From assembly GCA_947095585.1 (NCBI GenBank), contig OX352763.1, forward strand, positions 103,581,908 to 103,645,907: a stretch of 64,000 nucleotides of DNA. The letters run 5' to 3'. Under the pieces are notes generated by a model. That model had not been told where the DNA came from, ran no database searches, and saw nothing but the letters and a program-made list of their open reading frames with translations. Positions 1 to 10,845 of the stretch are shown piece by piece. Each line of letters opens with the position of its first letter. Position 1 is the first letter of the stretch. A program made the position numbers and the translations under genes. This stretch comes from Nephrocerus scutellatus (taxonomy: Eukaryota; Arthropoda; Insecta; Diptera; Pipunculidae).

Positions 1-339
1 CTGAACATAAATGAATTGAGCGCAGAGCAGTTTACAGTGTGTCACCGGTTCCAGATCCTGGTTCTCCAATGTACTCATGAGAGCCCCTGAGAGGTAATTT
101 ATTTTCCGTGCAGTTCAATACAATGCTAGTACAAACTTTTAAAATTATGTTTCCACTTTTTTGTTTTTGGGTCAATAGCTTTTTGTTAAGATGTATCTAT
201 TGTGGTCTTACTTTTTATTTGCTGTTCTAGCGTTTTTCATTTAATACAATTTTTTTTATGAAATCTTATGTTTTCGTGCTAAGTGGACTTAAGTGACGAA
301 ATCATTAAATCCCTTTTGTGCATCAGCAAGTGCTGGTCT
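1..339. other. Unassigned non-coding sequence
   Basis: I see no supported gene or repeat boundary here. It lies downstream of the minus-strand BEL/Pao gag relic and may be further degraded element sequence. Confidence 0.3.
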
Positions 340-1744
340 TATTTGCTTAGTCGAGGAAAAAAGAACAAAATATTGCATCTCTTTTTTTTTTTACTGTACA
401 GCAACCATGGTCTGGATACCATCTCTCCATTGGTCAATTTTTTTGTAAACCAATGTATATGAAATTTTCGTCTTTCGTCTTCATTTGTAGAAATATTTGT
501 ATTACCTTTTCCTTGATCAGGACTTTTCTCGACAAGAAAATAACGTCGGCTAAGCCGGAGGCAATCTTGATAGCGATGATGAACTAGGACCTGAGTTGTA
601 TTCCTTGTTTTCCAATGCATGGAAACGTCTTGTTAGTCATCTCTCCAAATCCTTCCGAACTAGCAATTTATCATTAGACGCTTGCTCTTCCCATTTCGCT
701 AACGACGCACCATCTAATTTTTTTGCTACTACGGAGAGCAGAAATTCATTGCATAACTCCTCATCACTACCCAACTATGTCAGCGTCCGCATGTTGCAGT
801 TTACGGTGTCAACAAGATTTCGACGATGACGATGCTGACCTTGTGATTGACTTGAGTGTGCGCCTGGAAAATTATGCGCTTATTTTCATATCTTTCCCGT
901 AGCAACTTTCAAGCCTTGACGGTATTACTTGCTGGCTTCTGCAAGAAGTTTCGTAAATGAGTGATTTTTGCAACCGGAGATAAGGGCTCATAGTCGTGCA
1001 CTGATGTTTGTATTCCTTGAACATAAAGTCTTCTATTTCCTCGAAGGTAGGAAGTCTGGTTGTAGGAAAGACAGTTGTAGAAACCGTCCAATCCACCACG
1101 TGTGATAGGGTCTAAGCCTCGAAGGATTAAATAGGCCATGATCTGTTCTCCACTTATTTTTTTTTTTTTTTTTTAGATTGGAGACCCGTCCTTTAGTGTA
1201 GTGCATGTATGAAATTATAGACTCTGTATTTCCTGGGATTGTTGGACGTCGTGGACTCCGCCTTGCAGCTATCGACAGATGTAGCGGGAGTAATTTATTT
1301 TTGATTTTGATGATAGTGTCGTATGGATGTGCTCTAGTGAAATATTCCTTTCGTCTGTTTAAGGATTGGAACTTGCGGCCGTTTGTGCTTCGGGAGCATG
1401 GCTGGTTTCCTCATCAGTTGGGTCAACTGCATCTCCAGAATTTCTGTCTTCGGTTTTATCCTCATCCAACAACTGCGGGGAGTTCTTCTTGATAAACTCT
1501 TTAATTTTTGCGAAGATTGTTTGAGCTGCCTCGAATTTTGGCAGGAAATCGGCAGCGACTTTTCTGCTTATCTTAGATAAGTTAGCGTAGTAAGTCCAAC
1601 GGTTCTTAGCCTTATCGTACTGCCTGGAATGCGTTTCTGGAGAACGCTTTTCTAATCCCAGTTTGACGAGGTTAACTCTAACCTCTTCCAGCTGGGTGTG
1701 ATGACATCTTGTAGGTTATCGATAACTCGTCTAAGTTGGTCCAT
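340..1744 (-). pseudogene. BEL/Pao-type gag, degenerate
   Basis: Read on the minus strand from an ATG at 1744, the translation begins MDQLRRVIDNLQDV and, after a frame change near 1690, continues through a charged helical stretch (KAKNRWTYYANLSKI, FEAAQTIFAKIKEF) of the kind seen at the N terminus of BEL/Pao Gag. Farther down, about 880-1139 gives LPTFEEIEDFMFKEY. About 590-730 gives KLDGASLAKWEEQ followed by RFHALENKE, matching the WE and LE features of the DUF1759 Gag core. Stops and at least three frame changes break it, so no full protein is made. Family assignment is from recognised motif style, not alignment. No zinc knuckle or pol is visible within the window, so pol would lie off the left edge or be lost. 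Confidence 0.55.
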
Positions 1745-2520
1745 GTTGAAGTGAAGTGCGTGTTGGTAAAGTAAACTGTTACTTTTATGCTTGCGACTTT
1801 AAATATTCTACTGAAATTATAAGACTAACACTCGATATTTTAGAGGTCAATATTTATTTCACAATAATTTTATTAATTAATGTATAGAATAATTATCTAG
1901 TTGCCGAGTTAACCCAAGTTGTTTCTCGATGAACGTATATCAGCGTGCTGAGTCAATGTCATCAGTATGACATATATATATAGTGTACGTCCTAAGCCCC
2001 GAACATACAGTACAAGTACTTTTGTACGCAAGACGACTGTTTATAACCACCCTAGTGCAGCCTCACACTAGGATATGAAAGAATGGCTTGGAAATGATTA
2101 TAAACTGTCGAAGCTCGAAGGACCACAGTTTGTAGAAATTGCACTTTGCACTTGAAATAAGGACAAATAAGACTTTTGAAATGGTAACTTTTTCTGAGTT
2201 CATTATGCTAATTTCCTTACTATTTATTCAATATATTTTGCATGTAATTTACTTAAACTAAGCTAACTACTACTTACTACTAAACTAACTATTGTGCAAT
2301 TTATGCTCATAAATTATTTCCCGTGCCACCAACGGATCGTATCGTTTAGGCATTGTTCCTTACTAATAATGAACACTTAACATATAAGGACTAAAAAATA
2401 AGCTTGTATGATAACGTGTGGAGGTTACTCATGATGTGACGGATTGCACATGACATTAAAAACCAAATCGAATGCATATGAAGCGCGAAGAAACATCGTA
2501 AAACCAGAAGTCTCCATGTG
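1745..2520. other. Non-coding flank of the BEL/Pao relic, possible leader/LTR
   Basis: The stretch upstream of the gag start has AATAAA-like and TA-rich motifs and a short (TA)n at about 1968-1981, as an LTR would. I found no matching second copy in the window, so no LTR boundary can be set. Confidence 0.25.
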
Positions 2521-3344
2521 GACGATCCAAGTCGGGTACAACATTTATGCTCTTCTTCTTTTTCTTTTTTAAATGGGTTACTCGACCGATGCAGCCGTTT
2601 ATAGTTTTTTTTTAATTATGTGTGTCTGAATCCGAGTCGCGTCACCTATTTATCAGCTGAACGCGAAACTGTAACCATTTAGGAATAATTGAAAAATGTT
2701 TAGCGTGGTTTTCGCGGAAGCAGATGACGGCGTAGTTTAACTACAGTATGCAGTAAATGATGTGCTTCATTCTTATAACATACGAGTATAAATAAACATT
2801 ATATATCTTCATTCTAAAAATCAAACACCGATCTTTTTAATTTCATATATGCTGACATCAGCTCTCAGAGTGGTTGATGTGTGTTTCCCCTTTTAATGTT
2901 TCCTTCATGGAACGATCCAAGTCGGGTGCAACATTTCTGTTCTTCTTCTTCTTTTTTTAAATGGGTTACTTGACCGATGCAGCCGTACTAAAGTTTATAG
3001 TTTTTTTAATTATGTGTGTCCGACTTCGAGTCGCGTCACCTGTTTATGAGCTGAACGCGAAACTGATAATTTGAAATTCAATCTGTCAGCGCGAAGAAGC
3101 GATCGCCTGGCTTTATTTTGTTTAGCGTGGTTTTCGCGTAAGCAGTTGACTGCGTAGTTTAACTACAGTATGCAGTAACTGTGCTTTATTCTTATAACAT
3201 ACGAGTATAAATAAACATTATATGTTCATTCTAAAAATCTTTCTTTTCTTTAAAGATCTTTTTAATTTCATATTTGCTGAACATCAGCTCTCAGAGTGGT
3301 TGATATGTGTTTCCCCTTTTAATGTTTCCTTCATGAAACTTCCT
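2521..3344. repeat. Two tandem copies of a ~391-bp repeat
   Basis: The segment from GATCCAAGTCGGG at 2523 through the TTTCCTTCATG motif near 2900 is repeated from 2914 to about 3340. Shared blocks include AAATGGGTTACT, ATGCAGCCGT, CAGCTGAACGCGAAACTG and CATCAGCTCTCAGAGTGG. The copies differ by scattered substitutions and small indels, so the duplication is not recent. No coding potential is evident. Confidence 0.75.
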
Positions 3345-3750
3345 TATGTGCTGCGTTGATGTTTAAGTTTCGAGGCTACATCGTTATAAGGGCTTAGCAT
3401 GGGTCGTGCACATGTGGATAATGATTTGTAAAAATCATGCCACTCTGTATAATTGCCATTGAAGTGCGGCAATTCTAATTTTGAAAGACGTCGAGGTACA
3501 CCTGCGATTGACTTACGTTCGCGAACGATTGATTGAGATCAGCGCCTTGCACCGATAAGCGACGAGTTCTCGTTTGCATCGACAAAAGTGTGGCCTTCAC
3601 GTTACAATATGTATCTTCGAATTTTCCTTTTCCAACTCCAGAAATCTTGGCTCTCGATGCTAGCCTACACTAATTCAAATTCCCCAATTTTCTTTCTTAC
3701 AATCATACCCGTGCGATTTCTGTATATATTTAATATAGTATTTAATTTAT
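3345..3750. other. Unassigned sequence between repeat copies
   Basis: A plus-strand open stretch begins at 3588 but resembles no family I know and runs straight into repeat DNA. I treat the interval as non-coding. Confidence 0.3.
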
Positions 3751-3833
3751 TTTTAATTTCATATTTGCTGACATCAGCTCTCAGAGTGGTTGATATGTGT
3801 TTCCTTCATGAAACTTTCTTATGTGCTGCGTGG
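3751..3833 (+). repeat. Third, partial copy of the 2.5-3.3 kb repeat
   Basis: Matches the tail of the 391-bp repeat (TTTCATATTTGCTGACATC, CTCTCAGAGTGGTTGATATG, TTCCTTCATGAAACTT) but lacks the block CCCCTTTTAATGT present in the other two copies. Confidence 0.7.
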
Positions 3834-4204
3834 ATCAATCTTTCTTCCACGACTGGAAGAATAGAGTTTTTAATAGTTATTTCTGTATATATTTAAAAAG
3901 GCGACATCAATATTCAACGTAGTTACGACTTATTCGAGGAAATCCAGTGTATGTGCAGAAGGTAAATTTTTGTTTGTTTTTTTTATTACCAAACAACACC
4001 AAACAACTATTCGCTTTATTATTATAAAACTACTAACTTTATATACTAACTTTAAATATACGTTAAATATAAAAAAAAATAACAGCAAATAAATTGAATT
4101 GAACTATATGACATTACAAAATGTTATTGAATTTAATGAATAAAGATGGTGAGTATATATACGAGAATATATCAATTTTAAATAAAATAAGATTTATATT
4201 TAAA
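3834..4204. other. AT-rich non-coding sequence
   Basis: AT-rich DNA without a recognisable gene. It may include the decayed 3' end of the copia element that follows on the minus strand. Confidence 0.3.
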
Positions 4205-5236
4205 CGACGACAAATGTTGGCGTGTTGCTTGAAATTATAGAGTTTACACGCCGCAACAGGTTTAACAAATTTTTCGTCAGTTCTTGCAATTAAACCGTCA
4301 TCTACATAAATGGCTAAATATTTTTTTTTTTATTATTTCCATTTATACTAAAAAATATGCATGGACCAGACAAGCTTGTTGTGAGGTTAAATCTTTTAAT
4401 AAATGACGTAAATTTACGGTTCCAACATCTCGACAATTGCTTCAAGCCTTTGGCTCTTTGCCAATTTGGAGATTTTTCCACTAATATCGTCGAACCACAT
4501 GGGTTGATTCATCTAAACTTCATCTTTCAAATCAAGATTGCAGTTTACTACAACAGATTCATTTTGTTAATGGCGACCAACGACAAAATTGTACGAATTG
4601 ATGCGAAACGAACAACAGGACTGAACGTCTCAAAGTAGTCTACTCCGTATTGTTGTGTAAAACCTCGAGCGACCAAATGTACTTCATACCTGTCAACGGT
4701 ATCATCTGCATTGCACTTAACTTTGAATAACCATCGGTTATCTGCCAGCTTCTGACCATTCATTGATAGCTGAAGTCCACTGCTTTCGTTCTCCCAACTG
4801 TTGTGCCTCTTCGAAAGTTCGCGGCTCTTCAATTGATGCAATGAAAACACATGGCTCAATTGACCCATAAGCACTTTCACCTGTTATACGATCACACATT
4901 TGAGTCTTTGTGCGTAAGCGAGAAATAGATTCTTCGTGTCCAAATCACATACTGATCCAGACACCGATTGCTTTCGCTCTATATTTTCTTCAACTTTGAC
5001 ACGACCGACACCACAATTGCCATTATTACTGTAATTATCATGGTATTTAGTGTCATCCGAACCATTTCGGATTACACTCATTAAACCTGGAGAATTCTTT
5101 TCAGCCTCCCTAGTAACACCGCTTTTTTTTTCAATAAAAATTACATCACGAGCAATATTTACCTTGTCATTTAACGGATTCCAGACTCTGAATCCCTTTG
5201 CGTGTCGTCGTATCCTACGAAGGTACAATTCTCAGT
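4205..5236 (-). pseudogene. Ty1/copia pol relic (integrase tail and RT)
   Basis: Minus-strand translation from 5228 gives a late-integrase segment (RRHAKGFRVWNPLNDKV). At 4880-4550 comes the start of the copia [22 protein letters not shown] then [15 protein letters not shown], the family's typical FSPV block. After a frame change, 4550-4380 contains DLKDEV, MNQPMWFDD and FHEFIKRFNL-like sequence. The catalytic YVDD is encoded at 4308-4297 within IYVDDGLIAR. Stops and frame changes make it a dead copy. Gag and most of integrase are absent, and the integrase side stops at a hAT-like terminus near 5237. Confidence 0.8.
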
Positions 5237-5294
5237 TTTTTGGTCAAATATGCGGAACCCCAGGGTTCCACGGAACACACTTTGGGAACCACTG
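5237..5294 (-). mobile_element. hAT-like terminal sequence (solo end)
   Basis: On the minus strand the stretch starts CAGTGGTTCCCAAAGTG and continues with GTTCCGTGGAACCC. This resembles the CAGNGGTTCNCAA terminus common in hAT transposons and their MITEs. It abuts the copia relic on one side and the errantivirus LTR on the other. Only one end is visible, so this is a fragment and the call rests on the terminal motif alone. Confidence 0.4.
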
Positions 5295-5470
5295 ATCTAA
5301 ACTGATACTGCATAGTCCGTATTGACGCTGCTATCTTCATTGTGATACTGCGTAGCCCGTATCAACGCTGCTATCGCGCAGTTAGCATGTCTGGCGATAA
5401 CGATTCGCAACATCGTCACTCTATGTTGATTGCACCAGTTGTCGCGCATCCGGAGTGGCTGGCGATAACT
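5295..5470 (-). mobile_element. 3' LTR of an errantivirus-like element (truncated)
   Basis: On the minus strand it begins AGTTATCGCCAGCC, the AGTTA start typical of errantivirus LTRs. It is directly preceded by a purine-rich tract (GGCAGGGGAGGAG, minus strand of 5471-5483) that fits a polypurine tract. It matches 11915-12039 in long blocks (CACTCCGGATG, GCGACAACTGGTGCAATC, GTGACGA). A ~46-bp piece (GATACTGC..GTATC..CGCTGCTATC) is doubled inside this copy. The far end is cut off at the hAT-like terminus. Confidence 0.7.
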
Positions 5471-5483
5471 CTCCTCCCCTGCC
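5471..5483 (-). other. Polypurine tract
   Basis: Minus strand GGCAGGGGAGGAG lies immediately before the AGTTA start of the 3' LTR, the expected plus-strand priming site of the element. Confidence 0.65.
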
Positions 5484-6800
5484 AAGTGAGGGCCGTGCTC
5501 GATACTTCCCAATGCTTTGCTATTTTGAGCACTCTTGCAGACTGTTTCTTTCGTTTTTGATTAAGTTTCCAAAGAAAGGTAACAACATTGCTAATTGTAA
5601 TTGTTGACAGTGCTTCTAAATGGTGTGGTAACCTGATCATTTCTTTGTATTCGCTAAAATCAATTTTTACATTTAGCGTCATTTCGGCTGTTCTCATGGG
5701 CATAGCGTTTCTGTTGACATATTCGGATCCATTAATAATAATTTGGCTATCGAATGTTACCACATACGTGCCTTTAGCAAGATTAGTGGTACGGTTCATT
5801 ACTTGAAAATCTAGAATTTTTAATTTATCATTAAATTGAATAAGAAATTTTATTGGATTATTAATAATTCCATCTATATATTGATTTATACCATCACGAG
5901 TCCGTTCATTGACTTCATTTATGGGAAGCAAATGGCTGAACGTTGTTCCGCATTATTGAGCTTTGGAATCAGATGTTGCGCACAACTTTTCCTGCTTGAT
6001 ATTTTGCAAAACTGCTTTGTCGTTCCAGCGCAGTCATTCACAGAATATGAATTTTTCCGCAAAAAGCTACTGAATTCTCTTCCAAGAATAGCATGGTATT
6101 ATTTTGGGCCACCAGGAAAATAAGATGTGTCTTACATACAAATTTTTGTTTAGGATATTTTATAAGAAAAATTATTACATCATTATTTTGTAATACTTTA
6201 GACACTAACATTAAGTCGGTAATTGTTATATTTGTGAGGTGCTTATTTTCTATTAATGAATTTATTTAATAGGTATCAAGTAATAAAGGATTCAAAAAAC
6301 CTATTTTTGTCAGAGTGTGAGAAAATAATATTGTCTAATTGAGTGGTTATGGCTCTATTGCGCGCAAACAGCATTTCAAAAAGGTGTTCGGTATCGATAT
6401 TTTCGTTTTTAGCTTCTTTTACAATTTTATTAACTTCGTCTGTTATTTTAAAAATCTCTTTATGCAATTGAGCGTTTATTTGTACCTGCTGTTTGTGCGT
6501 GCGTCTATTAACTCCTCTACTTTAACTTTATTTTCTGGAAATCTTTGTGTCGAATGCTTATTGTTTTTATTAAATTTTAAACGTGGTAAGTAGGTTTTTT
6601 ATTGGGGTTGTTGGAAATGTGTATAGACGTTTATGCGATTCCTCTGACATTATAGAATATTCCGTTCGATTTTTCACGTGTTCTAGATGATAAGTATCCC
6701 ATAGTATGACTTCGCCGTTGGATATTGGAATATAGTCCGAATGTGTGTAGTCAATTATCTCTGCAGTTGCAAGTGTGCCAAATAGGATCAAACATCAACC
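5484..6800 (-). pseudogene. Errantivirus-like env relic
   Basis: Three open minus-strand pieces (6791-6570, 6467-6276, 5931-5416) together look like the F-type envelope glycoprotein of insect errantiviruses. The first has the early-ectodomain signature IDYTHSDYIPI followed by GEVILWDTYHLEH. The second is helical with NRAITTQLDNI. The third has GTYVVTFDSQIIINGSEY, a pair of N-glycosylation-like sites, a TM-like segment (TISNVVTFLW) and a basic tail (KLNQKRKKQ). Frame breaks and deletions separate the pieces. The last frame runs through the polypurine tract into the LTR rather than stopping before it. No functional product is expected. Confidence 0.7.
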
Positions 6801-6844
6801 TAAAAACAAACGCACTAGTTATAAGTTTTGTTTATTTAATCTGA

Positions 6845-6935
6845 GATTGTCCTTGTGGACTTTTCTATGATTTGTTCTGAATATAACGGCGTTAATTTAT
6901 TGCCCAACCTTCTGTTTGATTTGAAGAGAATGTTA
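6845..6935 (-). pseudogene. Errantivirus pol C-terminal fragment
   Basis: Just upstream of env on the minus strand, a short piece encodes RRLGNKLTPLYSEQ before a stop, resembling the extreme C terminus of errantivirus integrase. Its position (pol tail, then env, PPT, LTR) is right for such an element. Everything upstream in pol is missing, and the sequence from about 6935 to 7089 is not recognisable coding DNA. Confidence 0.5.
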
Positions 6936-7151
6936 ACTTTAGTTATAGAAACAAAATGAAACGTAGACGTGTTATATTAAAAGAAATATTTATTATGATG
7001 AAATAAATATATGAATAATCAAAACTACGTGTGCATAGCAACACGTTCTAACAAGAAGTGAGGTTATTAAGAATATATCTATCGATAGATCTATATATAA
7101 AAAGTATAGAATTTATTTGTATATTTGTATATTTCTATATTTGTATATTTT

Positions 7152-7165
7152 TATATATACTTGTG
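7152..7165 (+). repeat. Target-site duplication, left of SINE
   Basis: TATATATACTTGTG here is repeated exactly at 7457-7470. Confidence 0.85.
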
Positions 7166-7456
7166 GGCGCCGTGGCTCAGTGGTAGTGCACATGGCTGCT
7201 GCGCAAGGAGGTTCAGGTTCGAATCCCAGCAACACCAAAAGTATTTTTCACGGTGTCCCACCTCTCGCGAAAGGGTGACAAACGTTCCGAGAGTAATTAA
7301 TACCTTGTCACGGAAAGCTTTCCCAATTAGCCGTTCGGATCCGGCCTTAAATTGTAGGTCCCTTCCATTTGTGTCCAAAAATTAACATGTGCAGCACAAA
7401 TGGTCGCGAGAAGTTAGGCCTTGGACCGCAATGGTCTGTCGCGCCAAATATTATTA
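7166..7456 (+). mobile_element. tRNA-derived SINE (~291 bp)
   Basis: The 5' part is a tRNA-like pol III promoter: A box TGGCTCAGTGG at about 7173-7183 and B box GGTTCGAATCC at about 7213-7223, the latter a perfect consensus match. A tRNA-unrelated body follows and ends near CGCGCCAAATATTAT. Exact 14-bp target-site duplications (TATATATACTTGTG) flank it, proving insertion by target-primed retrotransposition. It would be transcribed by RNA polymerase III and mobilised by a LINE. A functional tRNA is ruled out because no acceptor stem closes after the B box. Confidence 0.85.
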
Positions 7457-7470
7457 TATATATACTTGTG
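7457..7470 (+). repeat. Target-site duplication, right of SINE
   Basis: Exact copy of 7152-7165. Confidence 0.85.
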
Positions 7471-8050
7471 ATTAACTAGTTTTGGAACGCCTTGACCAAT
7501 TTCAACCAAACTTGGTATACATATTATTAACTATGTGGAATCAAACATAGGGGTTGGGGGGAAGTAGGTTTTTTGGCTGGGGGAGGCGTGGCAGGCGATT
7601 TTATGGTCGGGCCCACCGTTTTCGGTATCACCGAGACGAATAGTGCTGGTAGTATACTCCTATGGGTGGTGGGTGACCGATATTAGTGTTGATTCTATGG
7701 TTTTCGGTGTCGCTGAGTTGAATGGTGATGGTAAGACAGCTCTGGGGGGATGGGGTCAATAACGGGGGGGGGGGGGGTGATCGAGGTATTAGTGTCGATT
7801 CTATGGTTTTCGGGGTCGCTGCGTTGAATGGTGATGGTAAGACAGCTCTAGCGGGATGGTGTCGTTTCTATAGTTTTCGTGGTCGCTGCGGTGAATAGTG
7901 ATGGTAAGACACCTCTACGGCTAGAGGTTACTGTCGATCCCATAGTTTTTATTTTATTTATTTATTATTATCTTCCGAGAAATTACTCTTAAAGATTACA
8001 GTACAAACATTTAGGGAAATAACTTAAAAGTAAGATTATATATATATATA

Positions 8051-8052
8051 TA
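8051..8052. repeat. TA target-site duplication, left of mariner
   Basis: TA directly precedes the inverted repeat ACGGGTGTTTTTTTA; its partner is at 9357-9358. Confidence 0.7.
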
Positions 8053-9356
8053 ACGGGTGTTTTTTTAAGAGGTTGCCGATTTTTTTTTTGAATAAAACAC
8101 ATATAAAATTATGAAATGACCAAAATTTTTTTTTATTTGGTAGATAATTTTTTGGCATTTAACATTTAAATACAATTTCTGGCATATGGCTACCACGACT
8201 ATTTTTCACAAATGTCATTCTGGAGGTCCAATTTTCCAGCACTTTTTCAAGCATTTGAGGGCGTATGTCAGCAATGACACGTTGAATATTGGTTTCCAAA
8301 GCGTCAATCGATTGAGGTTTATCCACATAAACCAATGACTTCACGTATCCCCACAAAAAGTAATCGAGTGGCGTCAAATCGCACGAACGCGGAGGCCAAT
8401 TCACCGGACCATTTCTCGAAATAATGTTGTCGTTGAAAGTTTCTTTCAATAAGTCGATTGTTTCACGTGCTGTATGGCAAGTGGCACCATCTTGTTGAAA
8501 CCACATTTCATCCATATCCATATCTTCAAGATTTGACAACAAAAACTCATTTAACATGGTTCTGTATCGATTTCCATTCACGGTAACGCGTCGTCCTTCC
8601 TCATTTTTAAAGAAATATGGACCGATGATCCCACCAGCCCATAGACCGCACCAAACAGTACATTTATTAGGATGCATTGGTAATTCTTGAACGGCGTGTG
8701 GATTATCTTTGCTCCAAATGCGATAATTTTGTTTGTTGACGTATCCATTTAACAAAAAATGCGCCTCATCACTGAAGAGAATTTTACGGTAAAAAAATGG
8801 ATCTTCGTTCAATTGATTTAACGACCAATCACTGAATTCACGGCGCAAACGATGGTCGTGTGGCTTTAATTCTTGCACCAATTGAATTTTGTATGGCACC
8901 AAACCCAAATCTTTACGTAAAATTTTCCATAAAGTCGATGGACAAAGTCCAATTTGCTGAGCACGACGACGAATCGATAAATTGTCGTTTTCTTCGACAC
9001 TGGCCTCAACGACAGCAATATTTTCTTCTGTACGAACTCTTCTCATTCTTGTCGGTGGCTTGGCATCCAAAAGAGTGAATGTAGACCGAAATTTGGTAAT
9101 TACGTTCTTTATGGTGGTCTCTGACGGACGATTATGTGCACCATAAAATTCACGAAGTGCTCTATAAACATTTTTAATTGAACACTGATTTTGAAAATAA
9201 ATTTCCACGATTTGAAAACGTTGTTCTGGAGTTAACCTATTCATAATGATTTGCCAAACAATACTGAGTAGAAATGCCATTTTGAGCTGTCAAAACAACT
9301 GTCATAAAATAAAACGACATCTATCGGAAAAACAAACCTCCTAAAAAAACACCCGT
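8053..9356 (-). mobile_element. Complete DD41D (rosa-type) mariner, 1,304 bp
   Basis: Terminal inverted repeats ACGGGTGTTTTTTTAAGAGG (left) and, read inward, ACGGGTGTTTTTTTAGGAGG (right) differ at one base over 20. TA dinucleotides flank both ends. A single transposase gene fills the interior. It sits inside the 3' UTR of the LINE, so it is the youngest insertion of that pair. Confidence 0.92.
8159..9244 (-). CDS. DD41D mariner transposase, open reading frame
   Basis: Cut-and-paste transposase of the IS630-Tc1-mariner superfamily, acting on TA sites. The frame is open from 9280, but the ATG at 9244 (MNRLTPEQRFQIVEIYF) is preferred because the related copy at 57.7 kb starts at the same point; this gives 361 residues. 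The N-terminal half holds two helix-turn-helix motifs: residues ~1-55, and ~85-125 with RRRAQQIGLCPSTLWKILRK. The catalytic triad is visible: D in ILFSDEAHF, D in WFQQDGATCHTA, and D in DLTPLDYFLWG. There are 41 residues between the second and third Asp, so DD41D. No stop or frameshift interrupts it, so the protein may be functional. The family name comes from motif spacing, not a search. Confidence 0.9.
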   Translation of the reverse strand: MNRLTPEQRFQIVEIYFQNQCSIKNVYRALREFYGAHNRPSETTIKNVITKFRSTFTLLDAKPPTRMRRVRTEENIAVVEASVEENDNLSIRRRAQQIGLCPSTLWKILRKDLGLVPYKIQLVQELKPHDHRLRREFSDWSLNQLNEDPFFYRKILFSDEAHFLLNGYVNKQNYRIWSKDNPHAVQELPMHPNKCTVWCGLWAGGIIGPYFFKNEEGRRVTVNGNRYRTMLNEFLLSNLEDMDMDEMWFQQDGATCHTARETIDLLKETFNDNIISRNGPVNWPPRSCDLTPLDYFLWGYVKSLVYVDKPQSIDALETNIQRVIADIRPQMLEKVLENWTSRMTFVKNSRGSHMPEIVFKC

Positions 9357-9358
9357 TA
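9357..9358. repeat. TA target-site duplication, right of mariner
   Basis: TA follows CACCCGT at the right inverted repeat. Confidence 0.7.
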
Positions 9359-10338
9359 TATATATATACAAAATTTATATACTTAAATCTAATGGGATAT
9401 TTTTAGCAATTTTAACAAGTTATTTTTAAATAAATCCCTATTAATATCGAGGTCTAAATCAATGCAATATTTGTTGTAAGATATGCAAGCATTTGTTATT
9501 GGCTCATGTTTACCTTAGTTGGTTCTATGATGTGAAATGTACAAAAAATCTCTATCTCTTAAGCACCGTGATGGTGCATAAAGCGGAATCAAATGCAATA
9601 AATCAGGGCAGCGTATATGGTACATGAGAATATCCCTAATGAACATAATTTGAAAATATTTTCTTCGTGATTGTAGCGAAAGTAGATCGATAAGTAAGAG
9701 CCTTGCATTATAAGCTGGAAGCTCCGCATTCCAACCTAGTTTGCGAATTGAAAAACGCGTAAAATTTTTTTGTACGCGTTCAATACGTTGGTTATAATTT
9801 GCATAATAAGGAGACCAGATAATGCTACAATATTCCTAGATAGGTCTTACTAAAGACATATACAGCGATTTAACCGTGTAAGGGTTATGATCATGATCTT
9901 TTGAATTTCGTTTAACGAATCCTAACATTTTGTTCGCTTTTGCAGTAATATATTGATAATGCTGATGGAAATCTAAATTAGAGTCAAAGTATACACCCAA
10001 ATCACAAAAGCTGGAAACTCTGGTGAGCGGTACATTACTAATATAATAATCATTTATTATGAGCTGCGTCTTTCTCGATAAGGTTAGGACCTTACATTTA
10101 TTTGTATTAAAGTGTAAGTAAGTCTCTTTTTCTACACCAGTTAACAACATTGTTAATATCTAATTGCAATTTGAGGCAATCTATCCTTGAATCTATGGAA
10201 AAGTAAAGCTTCACATCATCAGCATATAACAAACATTTCACATGTTGAATGTAAAGTGGTAAGTCATTTATGAATAATATAAATAATAAGGGACCTAGGT
10301 GGCTTCCTTGTGGGACACCAGAGATCGAGTAGATTATT

Positions 10339-10451
10339 TTAGAATAAACTGAGGCAATTTTAACTACTTGCCTCCTGTCAGTTAAATAGTTGGATATCCA
10401 TTTTAAAAAATTTCCATGAAAGCCCATTAACTTAATTTTCGTTATTAAGTT
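10339..10451 (-). repeat. LINE segment, copy 1 of a 113-bp duplication
   Basis: Covers AGAATAAACTGAGGC to TTATTAAGTT and is repeated at 10845-10957 with very few differences (e.g. GTTAAATAG versus GTTAAGTAG). The two copies bracket the block at 10451-10845. Confidence 0.85.
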
Positions 10452-10845
10452 CTGAATATAACGGCGTTAATTTATTGCCCAACCTTCTGTTTGATTTGAA
10501 GAGAATGTTAACTTTAGTTATAGAAACAAAATGAAACGTAGACGTGTTATATTAAAAGAAATATTTATTATGATGAAATAAATATATGAATAATCAAAAC
10601 TACGTGTGCATAGCAACACGTTCTAACAAGAAGTGAGGTTATTAAGAATATATCTATCGATAGATCTATATATAAAAAGTATAGAATTTATTTGTATATT
10701 TGTATATTTGTATATTTCTATATTTGTATATTTTTATATATACTTGTGGGCGCCGTGGCTCAGTGGTAGTGCACATGGCTGCTGCGCAGGAGGTTCAGGT
10801 TCGAATCCCAGCAACACCAAAAGTATTTTTCACGGTGTCCCACCT
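10451..10845 (+). repeat. Second copy of 6876-7262 inside the LINE
   Basis: The block begins TCTGAATATAACGGCG and ends CACGGTGTCCCACCT. It reproduces errantivirus pol-tail sequence, the Helitron 5' end and the first ~97 bases of the SINE in the same order as 6876-7262, with one extra TATTTGTA unit and a missing base in the SINE. It therefore copies a junction that already contained three elements. Confidence 0.88.
10749..10845 (+). mobile_element. SINE 5' fragment carried by the duplication
   Basis: Contains the same A box (TGGCTCAGTGG) and B box (GGTTCGAATCC) as the full SINE, then breaks into LINE sequence at the T-rich junction. No target-site duplication of its own. Confidence 0.85.

Noticed and set aside
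7166..7240. A functional tRNA gene (perfect A and B boxes)
   Set aside because: No closing acceptor stem after the B box, long unrelated body and flanking target-site duplications; it is a SINE.
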